Shown here piece after piece: positions 23,181 through 32,571 of a stretch of DNA of 64,000 nt. The first letter of the stretch is position 1. Each line of letters begins with the position of its first letter. Under the pieces are notes generated by a model. It did no database searches and was not told where the DNA came from. It saw nothing but the letters and a program-made list of their open reading frames with translations. The stretch spans positions 186,001 to 250,000 of the forward strand of contig NW_017189774.1 of NCBI RefSeq assembly GCF_001704415.2. Direction: 5' to 3'. The position numbers and the translations under genes were made by a program. This DNA comes from Capra hircus (taxonomy: Eukaryota; Chordata; Mammalia; Artiodactyla; Bovidae).

Positions 23181-23347
23181 GGGACACAGAAAGGCCTTTG
23201 TGCCCAGGAGTCCCACAGGGTCCTGCTCAGTTTCAGTGATAGCAACAAAATGCCTGGGAAGGAACTGGGAGCTGGGTAAGTTACTCCATCTCCTTCAGAC
23301 TCAAATATTTTGATTTTTCTTTTTGCAGAATCTCTCCAAATTTTTAT

Positions 23348-23625
23348 GGGGCTTCCCTGGTAGCTCAGCTTGTAGAGCATCTGCCTGCATTGCAGGAGAC
23401 CCTGGTTCAATTTCTAGGTTGGGAAGATCCACTGAAGAAAGGATAGGCTACCCACTCCAGTATTCTTGGTTTTCCCCTGTGGCTCAGCTGGCAAAGAATC
23501 TGCCTGCAATGCAGGAGACCTGGGTTCTATCCCTTGGAGAAGGGAACATTCCCTTGGAGAAGGGAATGGCTAACCACAAAGAGTCAGACACCACTGGGTG
23601 ACTTTTGCTTTCACTTTTTTTTTTC
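23348..23625 (+). mobile_element. Dimeric Bov-tA SINE (tA3-like) with 13-14-bp TSD
   Basis: Two tRNA-derived heads lie in one insertion: GGCTTCCCTGGTAGCTCAGC at the start and a second TGTGGCTCAGCTGGCAAAGA near 23479. A single BovB-like tail and a T-run follow. Flanks are CTCCAAATTTTTAT (23334-23347) and CTCCAAATTTTAT (23626-23638). Confidence 0.9.
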
Positions 23626-23750
23626 CTCCAAATTTTATTGAAAACCTCCCAAAGGTCTTGGCTATTGTCATTTTAAAAATTATTAACTTGGAGACTGCTT
23701 GCCAACAAATAAAAGCAATTGAGATATATTATAGCAAAAATGATCATATA

Positions 23751-24621
23751 GGGAATTCTCTGGTTTTTCAGTAATGTGGAATCAGCCTGCCACTGCAGGG
23801 GACAAGGGTTTGATCCCTGGTCTTGGAAGATCCTATATGCCACAGGGCAACTAAGCCTGTGTGTCACTGTTGTAGCCACTCGTTCTAGGAAACAAACTCA
23901 CTCAGAAGGACAATGCAGATAGTGGAGTGCAATTTGTTACGCTTGCGGGCCCAAGGCAGAGTTTCCTCTTAGCCAAGGATCCCGACCAGTTTTTGTGAAA
24001 ACCTTATATACCCTAAGTACTTGCTCAAACCCACCTCCCCAAATTCCCTGAAACTAGTCTGGACAAGGTAAAAGAGAGATAGGATCAAAGTTAACCCATG
24101 ATTCATGTGTCACAAGACTAGATAAACAGTAGACATTTATCAATAGGCCTGTGGTCATATCCTGATAAACATAATGGAATTTACCACTTTGTTCTGTTAC
24201 AGAGATAATTAGCATATTGTTTTAGGCAACGGAGAGTCCAAGTACAAGTCCTGAGGCTCTTTTATCCAGGGGTCTGGTTTTCTATTGGTATGCCATTTCT
24301 ATAGACTGGGCACAAGGTTCAGAGTCCATTGGGAGGGTGACCATGTGTGTAGCCTAATGTTTGCAGCCTGGCCTGAGATGGAGTCCAGCTCTGTTTCCTC
24401 CTTCATCACGACTACTGTGCCTGTGCTCTAGAGCCCAGGGGATGCAACTATGAAGCCCACTGGCCCTAGAGCTCATGCTCCACAACAAGAGAAGCCACCA
24501 TAATGACAAGCCCATGCACCAAAACTAGAGAGTAGCTCCCGCTCTCTGAAACTAGAAAAAAGCCCTTGCAGCAACAAAGACCCAGGACAGCCAAAAATAA
24601 ATAAATAAATTTATTTATTTA
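23751..24621 (+). mobile_element. CHR-2 SINE, split by a solo LTR
   Basis: Artiodactyl CHR-2-type SINE. The left half starts GGGAATTCTCTGG and the right half holds CTCTAGAGCCCAGGGG, ACAAGAGAAGCCACCATAAT and an AAATAAATAAAT tail. AAAAATGATCATATA (23736-23750) and AAAAATCATCATACA (24622-24636) look like an aged 15-bp TSD. The solo LTR at 23868-24405 lies within it. Confidence 0.88.
23868..24405 (-). mobile_element. Solo ERV LTR with 4-bp TSD
   Basis: A 538-bp LTR with TG...CA ends (TGTTGTAG at left, CCTTCA at right on the plus strand). It is flanked by TCAC at 23864-23867 and 24406-24409. A TATA-like GTATATAAGG is readable on the minus strand near 24003-24012. The surrounding CHR-2 sequence reads correctly if the LTR and one TCAC are removed. 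No internal retroviral sequence is present, so it is a recombination relic. A 4-bp TSD fits a class I (gammaretrovirus-like) integrase; the family name is uncertain. Confidence 0.88.
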
Positions 24622-24727
24622 AAAAATCATCATACAAGCATTAACATGCTTTATAGGTTGAATCGCAAACTTGGTGCTTATTTTAAGTTAAAGTCAAATT
24701 GACTTTGGGGGTGTATAGTTATGTGAA

Positions 24728-24839
24728 ATGGACAAGAGTTTGAGCAAGCTCTGGGAGTTGGTGACAGACATGGAAGCCTGGCATGCTGCAGTCCATGGGA
24801 TCACAAAGACTGGGACATGACTGAGCAACTGAACTGAGC
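24728..24839 (+). mobile_element. BovB 3'-end fragment with 8-bp TSD
   Basis: The 3'-terminal BovB segment (GAAGCCTGGCATGCTGCAGT, GGACATGACTGAGCAACTGA) in forward orientation. It is flanked by TATGTGAA at 24720-24727 and 24840-24847. Only about 110 bp were inserted. Confidence 0.9.
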
Positions 24840-24861
24840 TATGTGAATCTTAACACACATA

Positions 24862-25074
24862 TGAAAGTTAAAGTGTTAGTCACTCAGTTGTGTCCGACTC
24901 TTTGTGACCTGATGGACTGTAGCCCACCAGGCTCTTTTGTCCATGGAATTCTCCAGGCACAAATACAGGAGTGGGTTGTCATTTCCTTCTCCAAGGAACC
25001 TTCCCAACCCAGGGATTGAACCTGAATCTCCCACATCGTAGGCAGACTCTACCAACTGAGCCACCAGGGAAGAC
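24862..25074 (-). mobile_element. Bov-tA SINE with 13-bp TSD
   Basis: Reverse SINE. CTTAACACACATA is duplicated exactly at 24849-24861 and 25075-25087. Confidence 0.95.
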
Positions 25075-25087
25075 CTTAACACACATA

Positions 25088-27200
25088 AAAATTCATGTAA
25101 CTACCACCATAATCAGGACACAGAACAATTCTATCACTCCATAAAGCTCCTCTCACCCCTGCTATCCCTTTATAATGACACTTCCCTGACACTATACCCT
25201 GGCAACCATTGATCTGTTCTCTACTACTACAGTTTTATCTTTTCAAGACTGTCATATAAATGGAATCACATAACATACAACCTTTTTGAAACTGGCTTCT
25301 GTCACTTGGCATGCCTTTGCCATTCATCCAAGTTAGTCTATCAATGGATCTTCCCTTTTTATGGCTTTGTGATATTCCATTGTGTATGTGCACTACAATT
25401 TCTTTCAATTACCCACTGAAGGACTAGTTTATGTTTCTAGTTGACTACCCAAGTGATTATAAATGGATTCAAACATTCATGTGCAGGTCATGTGTGATGT
25501 GTGAACAGAACCTTTTTTGGGTTTTTTTGTTTGGTTGGGTTTTTAAAATTTATTTAGTTTTAATTGAAGAATAATTGCTTTACAATATTGCATTGGTTTC
25601 TGCCATACATCAACATGAATCAGCCATAGGCATACATATGTCACTTTCTTGCACCTCCCTCCCACCTCCCACTCCTCTAAGTTGTCACAGAGCCCTGGTT
25701 TGAGTTCCCTGAATCATACAGCGAATTCCTACTGGATATCTATTTTACATATGGTAGTGTATATGTTTCTATGCTGCTCTCTCCATTCGTCCCACCCTCT
25801 CCATTCTCCTGTGTCCACAAGTCTGTTCTCTGGGTCTGCATCTCCAGTGCTGCCCTGCAAATAGGTTCATCAGTACCATCTTTCTAGATTCCATATATAT
25901 GTGTGGAACATATATATATACGACATATATACGACATTTGTTTTTCTCTTTCTGACTTACTTCACTCGGTATAATATGCTCTATATTCATCCACCTCATT
26001 AGAACTGACTCAAGTGTGTTCTTTTTATGGCTGAGTAATATTCCATTGCATATATGTACCACAGCTTCTTTATCCATTCAACTATTCATGGACATTTAGG
26101 TTGCTTCCATGTCCTAGCTATTGTAAATAGTGCTGCAATGAACATTGGGTACATGTTTGTTTGTTTGTTTGTTTCAATTTTGGTTTCCTCAGGGTTTATG
26201 CCCGGTAGTGGGATTGTTGGATCATATGGTAGTTTTATTCCTAGTTTTTTAAGTGATTTCTGTACTGTCTTCCATAGTGACTATTAAATCTATCAGTTTA
26301 CATTCCCACCAACAGTGCAAGAGGGTTCTCTTTTCTCCACACCCTCTCCATCATTTATTTGTAGATTTTTTGATGATAGCCATTCTGACCAGTGTGAGGT
26401 GCTGTGTAAACATAACTTTTCACTTCTCTAGGGAAAGGTGATTGCTGAATCATATGGAAAGTATATGTTTAACTATATAGAAATTGCCTGGTTTTCAGTG
26501 TTGACTCTACAATTTTGCATTTCCATCAGCAATACATAAGAGTTCCAGTGTTTCTGCATTCTTGCCAGTACACATATTGTTATTTTTTTTATTTTAGTCA
26601 TTTAATAGGTTTGTAAACATTATTGTTTATATTTTACTAATGCCTGATGATGTTGATAATCTTTTCATGTTCTTATTTTCTATCTATATATCTTCACTAG
26701 TGATGTTTCTGTTGAAGAATTTTGCCCATTTTTTCCCCAATTAGGTTGTTTCCTTAATGTTGAGTTTTGAGAATTCAATGTGTATTCTGCATACAAACCC
26801 TTAGTCAGATATGTGGTTTAAAAATATTTTCTCCCAGTCTGTGATTACCTTTTTATTATCTTGACAGGGGCTTTGGCAAAACAACAATGTTTAATTTTGA
26901 TGAAGTCTGATTTATCTTTTTTTTTTTTTGGATTATGTTTTTGGTGTTGTGACGAAGAATTTTTTGCCTAAATTCAGTCCAATTTTTCTTTTTTTCAAAG
27001 CTTTTGCCGTTTTAGGTTTTACATTTATATCTATGATACATTCCAGTTAATTTTTATATAAAGTAGAAAAATTAGGTCAAAGTTTATTGTTTTGCCTATG
27101 TATGTCCAATTGCTCCAGCACCATTTGTTGAAAAGGCTATTCTTCCTCCACTTAATTGTTTTTGCACTGTTGTGAAAAGTAAATTGGCAACATAATCTCT
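25088..27200 (-). mobile_element. Old L1 (L1M-type), split by a younger L1
   Basis: Reverse, highly diverged L1 3'UTR and ORF2. The old sequence occupies 25088-25499 and 26420-27200, with hallmarks TGATATTCCATTGTGTATGT, CATTTTTTCCCCAATTAGGT and CCAGCACCATTTGTTGAAAA. A younger L1 sits between. It ends at a hAT element. Confidence 0.85.
25517..26402 (-). mobile_element. Younger L1 nested in the old L1
   Basis: Reverse ruminant L1, 3'UTR plus ORF2 end, about 890 bp. It contains GCCATACATCAACATGAATC, GGCTGAGTAATATTCCATTG and CATTCCCACCAACAGTGCAA. Flanks TGTGAACAGAACCTTTT (25500-25516) and TGTGTAAACATAACTTTT (26403-26420) are an aged TSD. Beyond both flanks the older L1 continues colinearly. Confidence 0.9.
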
Positions 27201-27209
27201 TGCCTAGAC

Positions 27210-27445
27210 CAGAGATCAGCGAACTATGGCCATGGACCAAATTTGGCCCCCATCTATTTCTGTATCTACAGTTTTAGTGGAATGACTATACAGATAGTCA
27301 CTTGTTTCTGAATTGTTTAGATATTGCTGAAGACTCCTCTCAGGCTACAAGAGCAGAATTACACAGTTGTGACAGAGACCATATGGCTTACAAAGTCAAA
27401 ACTCTTTTCTGTTGGGCCATTTATGAAAAAGTTGGTTAATCCCTG
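27210..27445. mobile_element. hAT-Charlie MITE with 8-bp TSD
   Basis: A 236-bp non-autonomous DNA element with inverted ends, CAGAGATCAGCGAACT at left and GGTTAATCCCTG at right (decayed forms of CAGNGGTCGGCAAACT). Flanks are GCCTAGAC (27202-27209) and GTCTAGGC (27446-27453). These fit the 8-bp NTCTAGAN target preference known for hAT-Charlie elements. Exact family name not assigned. Confidence 0.85.
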
Positions 27446-28285
27446 GTCTAGGCCACTGCAGCAGCCCCTGCAGTGCAAGCAGTAGAACTGTCAGACTATG
27501 ACCTTAATAGTTTATTCTCAGTTGTCCAAAGAATGAACTACCTGGGAATGAGGGCTCCCTCTTCTCCTGGAAGGGAAGGGACTGTACCCAAACTAGGTTT
27601 CCGTGAGACCGGTATCTTCTTTACTCTTGCAGTGGAGATTGTAATAGTCCTTGGGCAGCTAGCAGTCCCAGAAAACTCTTGTAAACCATTGGCATCCCAA
27701 CTCCAGTTTGCCTATTGCTCAGTGTCTTTTGCAGCACCCCCTCCATGGACAAGACTACTCTTTCATGTCTGCTCTATAAAAGAAGGACTGTCAGGGGATA
27801 TGTTCTCCTTGCTGAAACTGAGTAGTGCTCTGGGTCACTGCTCCATGGAATGACAGGAGACTATTTACTTTACAAAACCCTAAAATAGCTGCGCCATGTA
27901 GTATGTCTAAATTTTATAGCTACAGTCAATAGGAGAGACAGGGTGGAGTGTTGTGACTCCATCTTACCTGAAACCAAGACTCTCAGCCTCAATTCAGCCA
28001 CTGGAGAACTGAAACTACCTACAGGCATACAATTTAACTGAATTAAGAACATGATTTACTTTCCATGAAATTCTTATCCAAGAAGATGAAATTAAATATA
28101 GCTTTTTGAAAAAGTTTCAAGGGTTGAAAATTCATTTATTTGAACAAAGGAATACTCAAGTAATCCTCACTGGAGTAATATTTCCCTTCTCAAAAAGATA
28201 GGTCTTTCAATAGACTTATATGATTGTTATTCTTCAAAGCTTGCTTCAAAACTCTCACCTCACTGTGTCCACCAGTTCCAAACTA

Positions 28286-28330
28286 TGGACATATTAATAT
28301 GTCCAAACTGTGATATATTAATATATCACA
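28286..28330. repeat. Two adjacent perfect palindromes
   Basis: 28286-28305 is a 20-bp perfect palindrome (TGGACATATT and its reverse complement). 28309-28330 is a 22-bp perfect palindrome built on TGTGATATATT and its reverse complement. Only three bases separate them, and both have the ATTAAT centre. Confidence 0.9.
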
Positions 28331-29425
28331 AACTATGTCCAACCTTAATCATGCCTCTGCATTGCATAACCTACCTTAAATCAGACTTTCCTTGATCAGC
28401 AGATTATTATGATGGTGGGTTCTTTTTTGAGGTTACTGGTTGACAGATGCTACCCTAAAACAGCCTCAAGGAACCAAAGCAGCAATGAAAGACCCTTACC
28501 ATTACTTTCTGTTTTCACAAAAATAAAGCAGTTAAGACAGACCACTAAATAAAGATCTCAACAGGAGTTTATATATCACAAATGAGAGACATGAGACTGG
28601 GTAATTCATTTACACACACCAACCTTTACTAACTGGAAATTCCATGAATCTCAGTCTCCCAGTATTGCCAATGAAAGGTTTCTACATTTATGCTGCTGTG
28701 TTATACGTGATATGGAGGAGGTAATTGTATTTTTATGTCTGGTTCTCCATTCAAGAACTTTCATTTATTAAAGTCATGTGGTTTACTTCCACGTTTTGGG
28801 TCTTGCCCAAGCTCCCAACACCCACATCAAGGCACATGTTAATTTCTGTTCCCTTCGTCATTAAACCAATGCTTTGTTGCAAACCAAGCCATAATTATTA
28901 TATGCTTGCCTTGCAAATGCCACACACTAGTATTTTAATATAGGCATGTGTGTAATTAAGTAAATATGTCTAGGGTAAAGGAAGAAGAATAGCTCATTCA
29001 CACCTTACTCCAGTTTATTTACAGGTAACTGTGCTTGTCTATTCTTGTTTTGCCTAATTCTTCAAAGGTTCATTTCTACCCTTTTTGCTTTTTCTTTTCA
29101 AGAGGACTAACACCTCAGAAAATTATCATGTAAATATCATGTTAGGCATGGTGTTATCAAGATGTGAGGGACTGTGGTTCATTTTGATATCTTTGCCTTT
29201 AAATTTTTGCTTCACATTTTAGAGCTGTTTTCCATAGTTCTAACTCTCCCATTTCATTCCCTACCCCAAAGGCTCCATTCTCCCCACATTCCCCACCTCT
29301 ATCGGGAATGACTCACATCTACTCACACGGATTTATGGGTAAGTATACAGTGATAAAGCTTGGTACAGTACAATTTTGCTTGAAGGGAACTCACAGTGGG
29401 AAGAGGATTTGTATAATTCCATTGC

Positions 29426-29451
29426 GGGGACAGGGGGTGGGGAGGAGGGGG
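29426..29451 (+). other. G-quadruplex motif
   Basis: Four G-runs of 4-5 bases are separated by ACA, T and AGGA (GGGG..GGGGG.GGGG..GGGGG). This satisfies the usual G4 rule with loops of 1-4 bases. Confidence 0.8.
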
Positions 29452-29934
29452 AGACTTTATTTCTGTTCTCTGGGCTTCTTATCAAGCAAATTCACAGGGC
29501 TCTTCTGTATAATATTCTCATTCCCCTGTTTACAAATCACTCCCACATGCATTTGATCCTCACAAGGACTGCTTGAGATGGAACACCATTGCTCTTTCTG
29601 AACCAACTAGAAAACTGTGGCTCACCCAAGAAACAGGGTGCCATGGGCCATGTGCTAAACCAAGCAGCTTGCTCATGATGACTTCTGAATTTATCCATCA
29701 TTTATTTGCTAGATATCTTCTGCACTTTCAGAATGTGCTAGTTTCTGTGCCAGGTGAGAGGCCCAGCTCCTGTATTGCACTGAGATCTTGAAGCAGACAG
29801 ATGCCATCTCTTCCTCCCTAATTTAGGCAACAAGATTTTTTGGCTTAACTGACTTGTTATTTCCAGATCAAGCCCAGTTATATTTCAACTCAGCCCAAGG
29901 TGAATTGGAAATTAATGAAAAGAGGCAGAAATAG

Positions 29935-30050
29935 CCAACTGGGGCTCAGGATTCAGCCTTTAACTGCAAGTCTGAGCTTAGACATCACCATTGGCCTCAG
30001 TTTCTCCATTTTTAAAGGGAAATGTTTTACTAGGGATATTGATAACTAAG
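29935..30050 (+). mobile_element. MIR SINE fragment, forward
   Basis: GGCCTCAGTTTCTCCATTTT is the MIR core phrase, with decayed sequence on both sides. Confidence 0.6.
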
Positions 30051-30209
30051 AATCTGTCTTTAAAGATTCATGCTAATTGGCTCTTAGGATCTACTCAAAG
30101 ATACACTAGGTCATTGACTCTCAGTGAGGACTAGGGGCTACATTCCCCCAAGGTGGGGGCATGTCAGATTCTGGAGTTGTGGAATTTGAAAAGACACTCT
30201 AAATATTAT

Positions 30210-30344
30210 GGCATGATGGCATCATTGACTCAATGGACACGAGTTTGAACAAACTCTCGGAGACAGTGAAGGACAGGGAAGCCTGGCGTGCTGCAATCCA
30301 TGGGAGTTACAAAGAGTAGGACAAGACTGAGCAGTTGAACAACA
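30210..30344 (+). mobile_element. BovB 3'-end fragment with 16-bp imperfect TSD
   Basis: It starts near the ATTGACTCAATGGACACGAG phrase of the BovB tail and ends CTGAGCAGTTGAACAACA. Flanks ACACTCTAAATATTAT (30194-30209) and ACACTTTAAATAGTAT (30345-30360) differ at two bases. Confidence 0.9.
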
Positions 30345-30360
30345 ACACTTTAAATAGTAT

Positions 30361-32430
30361 AATTGAACATTTAAAAGGTGGGGAGTGGGGAACCTATGGG
30401 CTTTCTATTGCAAACTGCAGAATGCAAAGTTGCTGAAGCCTTCTGGACTCATTAGAACATATACACAATTTTAGAGGTAAGGTAGGGGTGGGAGGAGCAG
30501 CAGACTATGTGTTGACCTAAAGGGTCTTGGGTTTTATTCATAAAAAGTGGAGGATGCTCTGCTTGGCTGCAGATCTCTTGGCCACTACTTCAACCCTCAG
30601 AGCCTCTGGTGGACTGTGTGCTGGAGATGACTCCCTCCTCCTTTCTTGAGGTCCCTGCCTGTCACATGTGGGTTAGAGGAGGGATTTCTCCTGCAGCCCT
30701 CCCCCTGCCACAGCATTCCCTCCCCACTGAATTCCTGATTGAATTCCTGCCTGCTGCCTGCCAACTGTCTGATGACTTAATGACCATTTACCTTGTTTTG
30801 CTGTCTTCCTTTATAGACAATTTAATTTCGGTTTTGATCTCCATATTGTGCTTTTTCCTGTTTGGTCTCCCAACTTGTTGATTTCAGTGCGTATGCCCTT
30901 GCCGCCCAATCCACTCTTTATTTCCTCTCTCATTGCATTTCACCCATTTGTTTACACCTGCACTCACTCTTACTATTTTTCATCTCTGCTCAGCCAATGA
31001 TCACTTTGGTTTACACCCCCTCGCCCATCCTCATGAACAGCTTTTGTCTAGCTAGCATTCATCCATCCATAGCTTTCTGTCATATTCACCAGACCTGAAG
31101 CATCGATTTTCCCCCCTTTTGCCTGAGAAAATAGTTACTAGCTAAATGATTGTGCTTTTCAAGCTTCCTATATGAGAAGCCCACAAATGATCATTGATCA
31201 AGGATTTTCATTAAGGGCATCATTAAGCAAACACTATTCTGTAACACACCAGAAATGTGTCTTTCCCAGAAGAAAGGAGCAGGGGAGAAGAGCAGGGCAA
31301 TTCTGGTGTTAAGTTCTTCATCCAAATGCAGCATGAAGAGCAGCCCTTCATCTCGATGGGGTTCTCTCTGGTCTCCACACGAGCACATCACCGACAGTGA
31401 CATAAATCAATTTTTAACGGATTAACACAGGCTTCTGTGCAGAAGACAGGCAGGGTTCCTGGTGACTCGCATCTGAAGAATGCTCCCAATTTCTTTTCTT
31501 GCCCCCTTTAACATGAAATAAATGCCAAAGTTTGGAGTTGAAAGTCTCCTGAATGCTGCCCAAGGTCTGTTGAACAGAGCCCCTCACCACCCACTGCTGA
31601 AATATCCCTGGTCCCAGAAATGCCCCTCAGCCACCTTCCAAACCTCGGTGGCACGCCTTCGAAAAGCCATTGTTTCTATTTCAACAACACAACATGCCCA
31701 CTGACCCCTCATTTACCCATATGAAACCCAGAAAAAAGAGGATGTTGGAAGGAGGAAAGCACCTGGGAGAAGCCAACCAACAACAACTTCAAACTGTCAT
31801 CACTTGGGCTGGGAGGGGGAAAAAATCAGGGAGACCCAGGGGGAGCCAATAGCATGGGTTTCTTATTCCTGAAACTACAGCAGGCTTCACTCTGCCCAGA
31901 TCAACTTTTGAAATGGAAAGGAGAAAAAAGAAAAAGGGGATGATTAACAAAGAATAAAAGCCATACTTAGATGATGCTTTTATTTCCCAGGTCCACCTCT
32001 CCTGCCTCGTTAATCTAATATACCTTTGGAGTGGATGAAAGTACTTGGCATCCGAAGCAGGTAGTAATGGTCCATCAAGAGATGTCATGTCAGTTTCCTA
32101 ATGCTTTCTCAAAGGTTTATTGAAGAATCCAGTCACCTTGCTACTCTCGCTGGTTTTAAACAGCTACATGAAGACAAATGAAATGCCCCTTTCCCTCATG
32201 CATTTTTTCCCAACCATTTCTGACAATATCTTTCATATATAAATCATACGTCTCTGATAGCATTTGGCTGAGTCTATCAAATTAACAGTGGGACTGAGAC
32301 AAGGCCAGAGGTCTGAGGAAATGTGTTTTGTCTGTTTAAAGATGCAGAAGTGTCTTCACAGAGTATTAATCCCCAGAGAGCAGTGGACTGTGTAGCAGTA
32401 AGCTACAATATCACTCATGCTGGAACCTGC
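30361..32430. other. Repeat-poor 2 kb, unassigned
   Basis: No repeat recognised. Short frames (30609-30881, 30862-31098, 31789-32088) carry no motif I know. The 31400-31700 part is mid-GC with no clear exon boundary. Confidence 0.45.
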
Positions 32431-32434
32431 GATT

Positions 32435-32565
32435 TGCAGATTGGAGAAGGAAATGGCAACCCATTCAGTATCCTTGCCTGGAAAATCCCATGGACAGAGG
32501 AGTCTGACAGGCTACAGTCCATGAGATCGTAAAGAGTGGGACACGACTGACTGACTAACACACAA
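32435..32565 (+). mobile_element. 5'-truncated Bov-tA SINE
   Basis: Forward SINE body from GGAGAAGGAAATGGCAACCC to GTGGGACACGACTGACTGAC. The tRNA half is missing. It abuts BovB copy 4. Confidence 0.88.
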
Positions 32566-32571
32566 ATATAT

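Larger units (their letters stand above)
27454..29925. other. Repeat-poor 2.5 kb, unassigned
   Basis: Nothing recognisable except two perfect palindromes (28286-28330) and a G-rich tract (29426-29451). The longest frame, 27473-27853 (126 codons), has no motif, no visible splice or Kozak context and no family resemblance; I treat it as chance. Confidence 0.45.

Noticed and set aside
27473..27853. 126-codon open frame in a repeat-poor stretch
   Set aside because: No recognisable domain, no splice or translation context, and a length within what chance gives in 64 kb over six frames.
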